From assembly GCA_006176705.1 (NCBI GenBank), contig QRFJ01007212.1:1-64000 (forward strand): a stretch of DNA of 64,000 bases, read 5' to 3'. This document shows, in pieces, positions 35,237-48,559 of the stretch; position 1 is the stretch's first letter, and the number at the start of each line of letters is the position of its first letter. A program made the translations under genes and the position numbers. The DNA comes from Cocos nucifera (Eukaryota > Streptophyta > Magnoliopsida > Arecales > Arecaceae). The notes under the pieces were generated by a model. It was not told where the DNA came from, ran no database searches, and saw nothing but the letters and a program-made list of their open reading frames with translations.

Positions 35237-38158
35237 AACTTACCTACTAAAGCTACCAACTGGAAGAACTCTTAAATTGAAAGAATGTTTGTATATGCCT
35301 AATGTAATTAAAAATATTGTATCTGTATCTCTTTTGATAAAAGGTGGTTATCAAATAAAATTTTCGAGCATTGGCTGCTCTATTTATTATTCAAATAAGT
35401 TTTATGAAAATGGGTATTTTAACAATGGTTTTCTAATTCTGTTACTTAATGAAAATATATTTCATATTAATAAAAATATGAAAAGAAAGAGAGAAGACAT
35501 TAATATATCATTTCTCTAGCATTGTTGTCTCGATCATATTAGTGAGTCAAGAATAAACAAGTTATACAAAATAAAATTCTTTGAACCCAATGATTTTGAA
35601 TCATATGGGACTTATGAATCTTGCCTCATAGAAAAAATGACCAAGTCTCCATTTTCTGGATATGGAGAAAGGGCAAAAGTGTTATTGGCATTAGTACATT
35701 TAGATGTATGTGGGCCAATGATAACTCAAGCCAGAGGAGGATATTGCAATTTTATCATTTTTATTGATGACTTATCAAGATATGGATATGTGTATCTAAT
35801 GAAACACAAGTTCGAGGCTTTTGATAAGTTTAAGGAATATCAGAAGATGGTCGAAAATCAAACTGAAAGGAGTATTAAAGTCCTTTGATCTGATCGAGGT
35901 GGCAAATATGTGTCCAGTTAATTTTTTGATCATCTTAAAGAAAAAAAAATTCTCTCTGAATGGACACCTCCTTATATGCCATAATTAAATGGTGTAGCAG
36001 AAAGAAGAAATCGTATCCTTATGAAAATAGTATGGTCCATGATGTGCTATACAGATCTTCCAATATCTATTTGGGGGTATGCCCTAGAAATTGCTACATA
36101 TATTCTTAACAGACTACCTTCTAAGTCTATCCCTAGCACTCCATATGGGATATGGAAGGAAAGGAAGCCTAATCTTAAGCATCTTAAGATATAGGACTGT
36201 CTTGTTTATGTCAGGAATAATTTTGGACATAAGCTTAGTGTTAGGGAAGATAAACATTTGTTTGTAGGATATCCTAAGAAAACTAAATAATATTATTTCT
36301 ATCACCCTATTGAACAAAATATAATTGTTAGTAGGCATGCCATATTCTTGGAGAAGGAATTTATCCAAGAAGGGGGCAGTGGAAGATATATTGAACTTAA
36401 AGAAGTTCAGGACCTACAAACTGATCTAGAAATAATTAATACTCAACCAGAAGTACCCAAGGATGAGGTATATCCACAATATACACCTCCTCTCCATAGG
36501 ATAGAGAAAGTGCATCATGCACCTCTAAGATATGCTTTCATCATAGGAAATGATAATGAGACAAATATCATTTAAGATGATGATCCATTGATCTATTCTA
36601 AAGCTGTCATGAGTAAAAACTCTGACAAGTGGCTAGATGCAATGAAATCTAAAATGGACTCTATGTATTCCAACCAAGTTTAGACTTTAGTTGATGCACC
36701 AGAGGGTATAAGCCCTATAGGGTGCAAAAAGGTCTTCAAGAAGAAGATCGAAGAAAATGGCCAAATTGAAACCTATAAGGCCAAGTTAGTGGCAAAAGAT
36801 TTCAAACAGAATTAAGGAATTGATTATGATGAAACCTTTTCACCAGTGGCAATACTAAAGTTTATAAGGATTTTACTTGCTGTAGTAGCATACTATGATT
36901 TTGAAATCTGGTAGATGGACGTCAAGACTGCTTTCCTTAATGGGAACCTTGAGGAAGAGGTCTATATGACTCAGCCAGAAGGGTTCATCTCTAGTGCGAG
37001 ACCAAATCAAGTTTGCAGGCTTAAAAGATCCATTTATGGATTAAAATAGACTTCAAGGAGCTGGAATATCTGATTTGATATGACAGTTAAAGAGTTTGGC
37101 TTCATAAAAAATATGGATAAACCATGTATATATAAGAAGGTTAGTGGGAGTGTCATAGTCTTCTTGGTTTTATATGTCGATGATATATTACTTATTGGGA
37201 ATGGTATCCCAATGCTCCAGTTAGTTAAGACTTGGCTATCAAATAAGTTTTTTATGAAAGATTTGGGTGAAGCATCTTATATTCTTGGAATAAAGAACTA
37301 TAGAGATAGATCTAATAGGATGCTAGGCTTGTCCGAATCTAGGTATATTGACTTAGTGTTGAAGAGATTCAACGTGGAGGAAAGTAAAAGAGGTTACTTG
37401 CCATAAGTCAAGGCATACATTTCTCTAAGAAGATGTCTCCCAAGACATCAGAAGAAAGAGAAAGAATGAAATCAATTTCTTATACTTCAGTAGTAGGATC
37501 GATTATGTATGCCATGTTATATACTAGACCTGATGTGGCTTATGCTTTAGGCATAGTCAGCAGATATCAGGTTGATCTAGGGGAGAATTATTGGAAAGCT
37601 GTAAAAAACATTCTTAAGTATCTAAGAAGAACTAAAGAAGTTTTTTTGATTAATGGAGGGTCAAAACTAAAACTAGAAGGATATGCTGATTTTAATTTTC
37701 AATTAGATCCAAATGATAGCAAGTCAATATCAAGATATCTATTTACCTTGAATGGAGGTGCAGTGAGTTGGAAAAGTTTGAAACAGTAAACTATAGTTGA
37801 CTCAACAATAAAGGTAGAATATATTGCTGCTAGTGAAGCTGCTAAAGAAGCTGTTTAGGTGAAAAAATTCATCAGTGATGTGGAAGTGGTTCCTGAGATA
37901 GAACCATCACTACCACTTTATTGTGATAATACTAGTATAGTAATCCAAGCTAAGGAACCAAGGTCTCATCATAGATCAAAGCACATCCTCAGACGGTTCC
38001 ACCTCGTTCAGGAGATTGTTGAGAGATAAGATGTTATATTAGAACAAGTAGATACTAAGAACAATATAATAGATCCATTTACTAAGGCCTAACCACAGCA
38101 ACTATTTGATCACCATCTCAATTGTATGGATTTAAGATATAAGCTTGATTGGCTTTAG
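35237..38158 (+). pseudogene. Copia pol of E (integrase, RT, RNase H), broken
   Basis: Continues E's frame beyond D: KECLYMPNVIKNIVSVSLL, then integrase HLDVCGP near 35698 and FIDDLSRYGYVYLMKHK to about 35810 with a TGA at 35886-35888. RT includes TAFLNGNLEEEVYMTQPEG near 36930-36980 and YVDD at 37173-37184. RNase H includes KSISRYLFTLNGG to 37789, AEYIAAS-like sequence near 37815, then YCDNT near 37920. At least ten in-frame stops, many TAG or TAA from single transitions, mark an old copy. It ends near 38158, just before the polypurine tract and LTR. Confidence 0.88.
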
Positions 38159-38160
38159 TA

Positions 38161-38172
38161 CAAGTGGGAGAT
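38161..38172 (+). promoter_or_regulatory. Polypurine tract of E
   Basis: AAGTGGGAGAT, identical to the tract of B, precedes the LTR start at 38173. Confidence 0.7.
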
Positions 38173-38413
38173 TGAAAGAATAAGTACCCTACAAGCCAAT
38201 CACATGGGTGATGTGATGAAATTTTTTTGTAAAATTTTTAACTCATGTAATGACATTTATGCTGATATTAATAATATTGAGGTATTTGATTCATCATTCT
38301 AGTTGCATCTTTTATATTTAAAGATTATGATGAATCCTAAAGATTAGGACAATGATTTTAGGGGATGTGAATGGGTCATGCCTGTGAGACCTAAAAACCT
38401 AAAATCCTATTCT
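38173..38413 (+). repeat. 3' LTR of E, first piece
   Basis: Starts TGAAAGAATAAGTACC after the polypurine tract and is cut at 38413 by F. The next piece resumes at 48253. Confidence 0.78.
38409..38413. repeat. Target duplication of F, left copy
   Basis: ATTCT, repeated at 48248-48252. Confidence 0.92.
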
Positions 38414-39898
38414 TGTTGACCCTAGATTGATTTTGATGATAACAAAAGCATTTGAGTATAAATTGTTATATTACTAATATTATTTATGAGGATGTGTAGT
38501 TGTAAATCTTAAGTACTCATAAATACTAAGTATTCCTATTCATCAGTTATTCAAGATCTTAGAGAGGATATTTTAAATTGGAATCATCTTTCAAGAGGTT
38601 TTAATTAAGGATAAATCAAGGCAAAAAGGCAAATCTAACCTACAAAGTAAATTGAAGAAGAAAGGGTCACAAACAGTATTTGGTATGCCTGGCACGCAAA
38701 CTGGGCTGATTCAGTCTGAGACTGAGCCAACTTAGTCTCAGTGAAAGCAAAAGATAAAAAGTGTAGAAAGCTAATTTTTTCAAGAACCAGGGGACTGAGC
38801 CGACTCAGTCATAAACTGAGCCGACCCAGTTAGGACTGAGCCGACCCAGTCTGAGACTGAGCCAACCTAGTCTCAGTGGAAGCAAAAGATAGAAAGTGCA
38901 GAAAATTAGTTTTTTTAAGAATCAGAGGACTGAGCCAATCCAACTATAAACTGAGTCGACCCAATCAAAAACCGAGCCGACCCAATGATCGTAACGGCTA
39001 GTTTCTGTAGCTTTTTATAACGGCTAGTTTTTCACTCCAATGACTATTTCCGCCCTTCCAATGGCCAAAACTCCTTCTCTAGCCATCATAAAGCATATAA
39101 AAGGCTACGAAAATATTTAGAAAATAAGATTAAGTGGATTAAAGGTAGATATCATTAAAATAGTGAGGTTCATTGAATATCAAAAGAAAAAGAGAGAAAA
39201 GAGAGGACCTTGTGCATCAAAATTAGAGAGCTTCAAAGTGTGATCATCCTCATTCATACAAGCTTCCTCTCAACCTTCAAAAAAGAGAATACTAAGCTTC
39301 AAAAGCCATCTTTCATCCTCTCCATCAAGCTTCAAAAGAGTTTCTTTTTGTTTTTTGTTCTTGTGCTGAATTTTTATATTTGTATCTTTGGTTCTTTATA
39401 AGTTTCTTTGAGAAAAAGAAACTTAGGGTGTAGGTTGGTGCAAGCCAAAAATTGGATGGTGTAAAGGTTGTGGTTGATGCTCCTAGGTTAAAACCAACTG
39501 GATTGATAGTGAACCCAAAAAACTATCGATGTAGGGTTGTGATTGGTGAGCCCGATAAATCCAACTGAGTTTGTTTGTGATCCTAGGTCAAAATAAATGC
39601 ACTGTAATCTAGGATTATAGTGAAATTTCTAAGGAGAGCTTGGGGAGTGGACGTAGGTGCGGAGTTGCACCGAACCACTATAAAATTCTTATATATTTTA
39701 TTATGCTTTTGCTTTATTTGCTTTACATATTTGCATGAATTAGTTGCTTTTAATTCTGCTTCTACACACTACTTATTCACCATAAAGCATTCAAGTTTCT
39801 TTTAATTAGAAGTACATATTAGCATTAGAGTTTAAATTGGCCAAACTTTTTAGCTACCCAATTCACCCTTCCTCTTAGGTAGCCATACCTGGGCAACA
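38414..39898 (+). repeat. 5' LTR of F
   Basis: 1485 bp, TGTTGACCCTAGATTG to GGGCAACA. TATAAAA at 39096-39102 is the likely promoter. Internal repeats built from GACTGAGCCGACCCAGT lie at about 38690-38990. Confidence 0.9.
38690..38990. repeat. Imperfect short repeats in the F 5' LTR
   Basis: Words such as CTGAGCCGACCCAGT and TCTGAGACTGAGCCAAC recur, and a segment carrying AAGCAAAAGATA occurs twice about 133 bp apart. The complementary CTGAG/CTCAG words can pair as small hairpins. The equivalent region of the 3' LTR is 47050-47335. Confidence 0.65.
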
Positions 39899-39900
39899 AG

Positions 39901-39912
39901 TGGTATCAGAGC
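39901..39912 (+). promoter_or_regulatory. Primer binding site of F
   Basis: TGGTATCAGAGC two bases after the LTR end; initiator-methionine-tRNA type. Confidence 0.9.
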
Positions 39913-39975
39913 AGGTGCTCTAATATTTATTTGTTGACCTAATGGTCAAAAGGCAAAAGATCTTGGTAACCCAAA

Positions 39976-41183
39976 ATGGAAGCTCAATTTAATGATGGCC
40001 ATTCCATTGATCGACCCCCACTATTTGATGGCTCAAATTATACTTATTGGAAAGGATAAAAATATTCATACAAGCACATGACTATAACTTATGAAATATT
40101 ATTATCAACAGCCCACACACACACAATGCATTGATTGTTGATAAAGAAACAATCCAACTAAATGCTAAAGCCATGAATATACTTTATTGCTCTTTAGATT
40201 TAAATATATTTAATATAATTTCTTCATGTATTTCAGTGAATCAAGTATGGAAGAAATTAAAAATGATTTATGGGAGAGCAAATCAAGAAGAAGAACCAAG
40301 CTCCTAAGAAGTTAAGGAAGCTCACCCCAATCTATGCCTCATGGCTCATGAGGATGGAAAAAAAAAAGAAGAAAAGACAAAGGAAAAAGAAAGTTTAGAT
40401 TAAGGGGGAGCAAGGCAAAGAAAAGAAAAATGAGGAAGAGGAAGAAGGTATTGCCAATCATTGCCTCATGGCTAATGTAAATGAGGTAAATCCTGAAAAT
40501 TCTTCCGACTTTACATTCGATGAATTATATGAAGCCTTTAATGAATTAATGGATGATTTTAGAAAATTAAGGCTGAAAAATAAAGAATTCAAAAAGTCAA
40601 ATCTTCTCTTAGCTAATGAAAAGAGTAAATTATTAATTAAAAAAGAAGATATTTTGAAAAAAATAATGCTTTAGCTAAAGAAAAGGAAGAACTTCTCAAA
40701 TTTGAAAAATCTTTAGTTAAAAAAAATAATAAACTCTTAATTAAAAATGATGACTTCATAAAAGAAAAGAATTTATTTGCTAAAGAAAAAAAATATTCAA
40801 ATTCCAAAAAATCTCTTAAGGAAGAGAACTCAAAACTAAGAAAAGAGATTGAAAGATTGAAGTCGATACTTAACAAGTCTACAATTGGCTCTCAAAAGCT
40901 TCAATCTATTTTGATAAATCAAAAAGCTATGTTTGTTAAAGCTAGAATTGGCTATAATTCATTAAGAAAATAAAAATTTGTAAATAACATGTTTAGTAGA
41001 GCTTATTCTGAAAATCATTCTATAGTTTACTTTAAATGCAACAAAGTAGGCCATAAAATTTCTGAATATAATATTAAGAAAATTGATCATACTTTAGTTA
41101 AAAAAATTTGGATTTCAAAATGAACCATGTGCTCTAACCTCAATGGACCTAAGATGGCTTGGGTACCAAAATCTAGAAAGTGA
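39976..41183 (+). pseudogene. SIRE-type gag of F, broken
   Basis: Opens with MEAQFNDGHSIDRPPLFDG and SNYTYWKG, the N-terminal signature of SIRE/Maximus Gag, then a stop and frameshifts. The central part (40468-40980) encodes FTFDELYEAFNELMDDFRKL followed by a lysine/leucine-rich, probable coiled-coil region, and SILNKSTIGSQKLQSILINQ. The zinc knuckle at 41028-41068 reads YFKCNKVGHKISEY, with the outer cysteines changed to tyrosine. It ends with KMAWVPKSRK and a stop at 41181-41183. Pol should follow here in an intact SIRE element but does not. Confidence 0.8.
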
Positions 41184-44100
41184 TTTTTGTAGGTACACCA
41201 AGGATTCAATGAAATAAAAAAAGAAAAATATTTTGATGGATGCCTTGAAAATAAAATTAGATGGGTGATGAAGTTTTGGTAAAATCTAAACTTCTCTCAC
41301 ATCATGCCATCATTGTTTAGTAAATATATTTTGATTATTAATTAGCATAATTATTGAGTATGTTTGATTGACTTTGATGATTTATTATTGCTTATAATGA
41401 TCATACTCTATGAATTGAAAGTTTGAATGATTTGTTTCATGTTTTGATAAGTAAGATTGATTTTAATGCTTGCAATGATTTAAATATTTTAATTTTTTAA
41501 GTTAATATGCTCTCTTGTATATATCATGCTATAGATGAAATAGTTTATTTTAAAATTTATCATAATATTTTAAGTCTTCCCATATCAATTTTAAAATTAA
41601 TGAATTTAAATTAAAAGATACTTATTAGATATGAATGTTTAAATTGCTAAACCAACAAGAGAAACTAATTTTTGACATTCTCCCATAAAATGCTTAGATA
41701 TTGAGATTCTCCTAAAAAGTGCATGACTTAAGTACCTAAAAATAAGACATTCAATTAATACAAGATCAAGTACTTAAAGTGTTAATTTGAATTGTATCTT
41801 AAGTTAACCCCTAAGAATTTCAAAATGTCCTAGTTGAATTGAATACATAAAGCCTTCATCTAGTTTCTCCTTGATTTGATCTTATCCTATTTGATCATCG
41901 AAACCTCCCAATTGATTAATTTCTAATTTTCTAAATTTATTTGAATATCTTTCTGAATTATTGATTTGATTGCCTTTTTCTATCTTAAAAGAGAATTTTT
42001 TTTTATATGAATATTCATACTTTGTTCTAATTGAATGATTTTGAAAATTGAATTTGAGAAATAGTTGTCTTGAATCCTTTGAAGTTGATATCAAGCAGGA
42101 TGTTTCGAGAAAGTTATCGTTTATTATTAAAGCTAAACTTTTAAAGAGGACTTTAGTTTATGTAATTGGTATCAAATAGCACACTATTTGCTATGTATTT
42201 GATTGATTTATCTTTTGACAAAAAGAGAAAAATATCTTTATTTCAAATCTGATTTTGCATAGCTATATGTTTGATATAATATCATTTAGATAAATTCAAA
42301 AATATATACCTTTTCTAAATTTATAATTGGTTGATGTTTCTTAAGAAAAGAAAGAGAAAGTTCCATGCAGAAATTTAAAAATTTAGGACTTTCTCAAATC
42401 ATTATCCCATACAAGAAAGAAGGACCAAGCTTTAAAATAATCCTTAAATTTCTAGAGTAAGAAAGAATTTTAATTGTATAGAAAATTAAGAGATTGGGCT
42501 AAGAAATTCTATGTTCTTTTGATCTATTTGAGCTCAGTTCAAGAATTGTTTGGAAACATAATGTTTAGGGTTGAAAATTTAGACTCAGAAGTTTGAAGTG
42601 TCAATATTATATTGGATGATATAAGATTAGCTTGGACACTAAGGATATGTATTAATGGGTTGAAAATTTATTTGCTTCTTGAATTTGCCCACCTATGGTG
42701 GATCAGCAAGAGAATTTTATGGTTGCATAAAAATGAGAGTTCAAGGTCTAATTTTCAAAGTAAAAGAGATGCAGATTGAGATGAATGTTGATAATATTGG
42801 ATGCATGCTAGGAGTACCTTGGATTGTCTCAAGTAGTGATATATTTAAACATTATGTTAGTTTGAGATAATGTCGAGGGTATTAAGGATATCAATGCCAA
42901 TCAGCTGAATGTAGAAATGAGACTACTATGACCAATAGAATCTTCTTCATATTAGTCATGCATCATATTCTCTAGAAGATTCTACTTTGCATACCTACAC
43001 TCATGTTGTAATAAATGTCAGAATTGAGGATCCAGTAGTTTAGACAAAAGTAGCTCTACCTCCATTAGATCAATCATTTAGAGAGCTTAGATTGATTATT
43101 TGGTATATTGGATGAGAAAATGCATTTATCGATAGGAATTTCATCAGAATCATTTTTTTTGTTTGTGCAAAAATTCAAAAGTTTACTTCACAGACACAAC
43201 AGATAAGATGAGATCTGATGAAGGCACAATCATCGATCAGAAATGAGTCAATCTAATTGTTTCAAGCTATTAGTTTAGCGAAGGAGTATATGCATGACTA
43301 AGGTCAGTTATTTGGAGATACTAGACTACCCTCTCTATCTAGTCAACTTGAACTTTCTTCTTAAAGATATACTAACCTACTCTTCTTAGGATGCTAGGAT
43401 TTATTTTTTTAGAACTTTAGTACTCCCTAGTAATCCATTTTTGTAAGTTATAGATGTCATTCATTTTGATCATCATGATGTTTGTCATTCTTATAGACAT
43501 CCTTTTGAAAACATCCTTTATGAAATCCATGAATATCAAACTCTTATGTTCAGCATCAATTTTATTTCTACCTTCAATTAATTTGATCATTTGTTATATT
43601 TACTTATATACATATCATGGTCATTTGTTGACAACTTTAAAAGAAATTTTCAAAACAACTTAATTTATGGCATTGACTATAAAACACAGGGGGAGAAATT
43701 ATTAAAGAAGAAATGATCAATTATTTGAAAAGGACATTGAAATTGAAAATATCTTTTAAATTTAGAAAATCTAAATTTAGTAGTTAAATTCATGTTTAAT
43801 ATACTTGATTTGAAAAATAAGGGGAGTGATATTATATAGCTTTGATTGAAAATTCTAATTACCTTATTTTGAGCCTTAATATGATGATTTCATTTGATCT
43901 ATATACTTTTGATTTGATTATCAAATCATTTTGAAAACTATTTGGAGTGAAAAGAAGTTTGAGACATATTCTTACTCCAAACAAATTGATTTTGATACAT
44001 TCTTATAATTTTAATAATCATTGAAAAATATAATACTTAACTATCAATATTTTCATAATTTCTATCAAACAACACATCATTGTCTTACACTTCAATGCTT

Positions 44101-46764
44101 TATCTTTTAGCAAAAATAAAAGAATATTTTTATCTCAAATCTAATTTTGCAAAGCTATATTCTTGATGTTACATCATTTGAGATAAATCCAAAAGGTTCA
44201 TGTCTTTTCTAAACTTAATTGCCTGGTATTTCATAAAAAAAGGGGGAGATGAAATGATCTTTCAAAGAATAATAGAAGATCTATTTATAATTTATCTTGA
44301 ATGATTTATTGATATTAATTCAAAATAATTTATCATAGTTTAAAATTATCAAAATGGTTTGAATTTTAGATCAAGTTGTTATTTGATTTTATTTTCAAAG
44401 CTATTAAAATAAAAGAAGATTTGTTTTGGTATCAAGAAGATTCTTCTTAAGAAATTTCTCACACATGATATCAATAGTCTCATTCTTGTCTTGAACTTTA
44501 TTTTATCTTTTTGGCAAAAGAGAAGAATGTTTTAAATAGAATATCTCTCTATGATTTATTGTGGATGATTTGTTGATATCAATTTAAATTAACTTATCAA
44601 GATAATTTGATCTGAATTTAAATTGATTCATCTTTTTTGATCAAAAACATTAATGATTGATATTAAATAGATCATTATCATCTTGTATTCTATTGCTTTA
44701 TCTTTTACAAAAAGAAGAAAATATCCTTGCATATAATCTGGTTTGCATGAATATTTTTTGATATGATACCTTAAGATAAATTATAAGATTGATATACTTA
44801 TGCTTCAAATTGATTGATACTACTTAAGAAGAGAAAGAGATATTTTTTGAAAAATTAAATAAATCATTGAATGATATATCCATTTGGGATTAGACTGCTT
44901 ATAATATGCCTCATATTTTATTGATTTATCTTTTGGCAAAAGAATAGTTGCTTTGTCTTAAATATGAATTTTCATGCTTATATTCTTGCTATTATAATAT
45001 TTGAGACAAATTTTTGTGATACATTTTTGAATAATTTAATTTAATATCAAAGTGAAGAGAAGTATTTTCAAGATTATATTATTCAAATTTTTGAAGCCTA
45101 AAGTTCTTATTAATTAAAATCAAAAAGTACATCTACATGGCATACTTTTGGATTTTAATGGATTGTTATCATTATAAACATCTTTTGAAGCAAATAAAAA
45201 GAAAATTTTTAAAAAATTTAGTTTCTACATGAATGAATGCTATGTTTATTTGAATTAAATACATAATTTAATACTTAATTCACTCAATAGATGCTTGCTC
45301 TCTTAAAATTTTATTTAATTTAAAAATAGCTTTGTTTGCAAAAATAAGGGGAGAAAATACCAAAGATAAAATGATTACTAACTTGGTACCAATAAATTTT
45401 AAAAATATGAGCTTTAAAGATAAATTTATATTAATTAAAGATTAATGTGGTATCAATTAAATGTGTTTAACTTGAAAGAAAAAGGGGGAGTAACAAAATT
45501 TATAAAGCTTATGCATGCAATTTTTTTTTAAAAAAAAGTGGAAGATAATGCTAAAGAATGAATATATATATATATATATACATTAATTTGATAATCTAAA
45601 TTTAAAATATGCTTATTTTGAAATAAAGAGGGGGAGAAAGTTGAAAAATAAATCAATCCAGCTATTATTATGAAAAGTAGTGGGAGAGATATTTTCTAAT
45701 TTGATTTGATTAAAAATATTAGTGAATTTGTGATCTTAAATTTTCAATCAATTATCTTATTTTAAGCTTTATTATATTGATTTTAAATTTTAAATCAAAT
45801 GCCTTATAGTCTTTTCAATTTGTGCTTTCATGTGTTTATTCAATTCGATTTACTTAATTTAAAGTACTATAAATTTAAACTAGTGTCAGACAAACAAATT
45901 ATTCTTCAATAATTAAAAATTGCTTAAAGTGGTATCATTAATATATTGGTTTTATATTTTGATATACATGATTTGATAGTGTAATCATTTTTATAATTAA
46001 TTGGAGTTAAACTGAATTTGAAAATCCTTATAAAATCATTTGTATCAAAGTAATTTTTACTCAAACAATAAATTTAATAAAGTAATTCTTATTTACTTTG
46101 ATACTATTATTGATTTACTCGATACATTTTTGATACATGTCTTTTCTAAATTTAAATGATGGATTTTTTATTAAGAAAAGGAATGAATAAATATTGATGT
46201 GCATATTATGCTTGAATTCATGGTCAAATCTTATGAAAAGCTCTATTCCTCTTAAAGGTTAAAAGTACATCTTTGAAAATCTGATTAAAAAGTCATATGA
46301 TTCAAAAAAAAAAAGGAAGGAGAGTCTTTAATATTTAAATTCAAGCTAACTTTTGAAAAGAAAGAAATAATTATTCAAAAGGAGAGATGATTAATTTGAT
46401 TTGGCTTTCTGAATTTGATACATCTCTCAATTTAATGCCTTAATGTTGATTTTGATGATTTTTTTATTCTTTCCCATCAGCTTTTTGATGTTGTCAAAAA
46501 GGAGGAGAGGTATATTGAGTATATGCTTAAAGAATTAATACTTAAGAAATTCAATGAATTTCTTACTTAGAATCTTAATACTCATTGATTTGAATTAAAA
46601 TATTATTTTGATATGAGTATATAAATTATGTAAAATATTATTTGGTGTTTTTATGATGTGCCCATTTATATTTATATACATTCTCGCTTCATATTTTATA
46701 CTAGCCAGTTAGTTGAAATACATTAATTTTATTTTTGTACATATACTCAAAGATTTATCATCAT
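41184..46764 (+). other. AT-rich interior of F, no pol
   Basis: About 5.6 kb with no convincing gene. A module recurs in degenerate form at about 42205-42300, 44100-44185, 44695-44785 and 44925-45015: TTTATCTTTT, then gCAAAA, a purine-rich run, TTTGCATA-like sequence and a TTGATAT/ATTTGAGATAAAT ending. Purine tracts resembling polypurine sites (GGGGGAGA type) occur near 43690, 43822, 44241, 45351, 45486, 45629 and 46500. An (AT) microsatellite lies at 45562-45580. Confidence 0.6.
42679..43350 (+). pseudogene. Possible remnant of an unknown ORF in F
   Basis: A 63-codon frame (42679-42870) contains REFYGCIKMRVQGLIFKV and IGCMLGVPW, and decayed sequence with stops continues to about 43350. The pattern VxGxxFxV...IxxxLGVP recalls an uncharacterised domain found in other plant retrotransposon derivatives. 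I cannot confirm the family from sequence alone, and no function is proposed. Confidence 0.35.
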
Positions 46765-46779
46765 CAAAAAGGAGAAGAT

Positions 46780-48247
46780 TGTTGATCCTAGATTGATTTT
46801 GATTATAACAAAAGCATTTGAGTATAAATTATTATATTACTAACATTATTTATGAGGATGAGTAGTTGTAAATCTCAAGTGCTCACAAACACCAAGTGTT
46901 CCCATTTATCAATTATCCAAGATCTTAGAGAGGACATTTCAAATTGGAATCATCTTTCAAGAGGTTTTAATTAAGGATAAATCAAGGAAAAAAGGCAAAT
47001 CTATCCTATAAAGTAAATTAGAGAAGAAAGGATCACAAACAGTGTTTGGTATGCCTGGCATGCAAATTGGGCCGACCCAGTCTGAGACTTAGCCAACCTA
47101 GTCTCAGTGGAAGCAAAACATAGAAAGTGCAGAAAGCCAATTTTTTCAAGAACCAGGGCACTGAGCTGATCCAATCTGAAACTGAGCCGACCTAGTCTCG
47201 GTAGAAGCAAAAGATAGAAAGAACAGAAAGTCAGTTTTTTCAAGAACCAGGGATCTGAGCTGACCCAGCAATAAACTGAGCTAGCCCAGTTAGGATTGAG
47301 CTGATCCAGTCAGAAACTGAGTAGACCCAGTGATAGTAAAGGCTAGTTTCTATAGCTTTTTATAACGACTAGCTTTTCACTCCAACGACTATTTCGGCCC
47401 TTCCAACGGCCAAAACTCCTTCTCCATCCATCAGAAAGAGTATAAAAGCCTAGAGAAATATTTGGGAAATAAGATTAAGTGCATTGAAAGTAGATATCAT
47501 TAAAATAGTGAGGTTCATTGAATATCAAAAGAAAAGGAGAGAAAAGAGAGGACCTTGTGCATCAAATTTAGAGAGCTTTAAAGTGTGATCATCCTTATTC
47601 ATTCAAGCTTTCTCTCAGCCTTCAAAGGAGAGAATACTAAGCTTCAAGAGGCATCTTTCAGCCACTCCATCAAGCTTCAAAAGAGTTTCTTTTTGTTTTT
47701 TGTTCTTGTGCTGAATTTTTATATTTGTATCTTTGGTTCTTTACAAGTTTCTTTGGGGGAATGAAACTTAGGGTGTAGGTTGGTCTTAGCCAAAAATTAG
47801 ATAGTGTAAAGGTTATGGTTGGTGCTCCTAGATTAAAACCAACGGAGTTGATAGTGAACCTGAAAAACTATCGATGTAGGATTGTTGTTGGTGAGCCCAC
47901 CAAAACCAACTGAGTTTGTTTGTGATCCCGGGTCAAAATAAATGCACTATAATCTAAGATTATAGTGAAATTCCCAAGAAGTGCTTGGGGAGTGGACATA
48001 GCTGCAGGGTTGCACCGAACCACTATAAAATCTTTGTGTGTTTGATTATGCTTTTGCATTATTTGCTTTACATATTTGCATTAATTAGTTGCTTTTAATT
48101 TTGCTACTGCACATTGCTCATTCACCATAAAGCATTCCAATTTCTTTTAATTAGAATGACATATTAGCATTAGAGTTTAAATTGGCCAAACTTTTTAGAA
48201 ACCCAATTCACCCCCCCCCCCTCTTTGGTAGCCATTCCTGGGAAACA
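46780..48247 (+). repeat. 3' LTR of F
   Basis: 1468 bp, TGTTGATCCTAGATTG to GGGAAACA, preceded by the purine tract AAAAAGGAGAAGAT. TATAAAA is at 47441-47447. A run of 11 C at 48211-48221 is absent from the 5' LTR. Confidence 0.9.
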
Positions 48248-48252
48248 ATTCT
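48248..48252. repeat. Target duplication of F, right copy
   Basis: ATTCT, matching 38409-38413. Confidence 0.92.
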
Positions 48253-48559
48253 TAAATATTCTTAATCATAGGAACGTTGAGTCGTGGATCAATATTTTGG
48301 ATAGACTAGCACATCTTTTGTATGCTCGATGGAGAGGATGGCGGATCTCATAAGCCACTTGTGTGGGGATACTAATACAAAAATATGGGTGCTCATCAAG
48401 GAATGAGTTCACTGAATTGACTCACCAAAGAGAACATCTTATGGAACCTTACTTATATGTCAAAAGATGGTTCTCTAAGTGGGAGTTGTTCAAGTGATCC
48501 TTAGATCTGAGATCACCATGGTACCTTATGCATATAAGTCCATATTTTTGGTTCATACT
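48253..48559 (+). repeat. 3' LTR of E, second piece
   Basis: 307 bases of E's LTR between F and G. It has no open frame of interest and is assigned to E because the duplications on both sides join it to 38413 and 55266. Confidence 0.8.
48555..48559. repeat. Target duplication of G, left copy
   Basis: ATACT, repeated at 55261-55265. Confidence 0.92.

Larger units (their letters stand above)
38414..48247 (+). mobile_element. SIRE-like copia derivative F without pol
   Basis: 9834 bp bounded by ATTCT. 5' LTR 38414-39898, primer site 39901-39912, decayed SIRE-type gag 39976-41183, about 5.5 kb of AT-rich non-pol sequence, polypurine tract about 46765-46779 and 3' LTR 46780-48247. No protease, integrase, RT or RNase H motif was seen, so F would have needed another element's enzymes. 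It fits the class of large retrotransposon derivatives. Confidence 0.88.

Noticed and set aside
40468..40876. Host coiled-coil protein gene
   Set aside because: It is the central part of the SIRE-type Gag, in order between the Gag N-terminus and the zinc knuckle.
45562..45580. (AT) microsatellite as an origin or regulatory site
   Set aside because: A simple dinucleotide run in AT-rich transposon sequence, with no supporting context.
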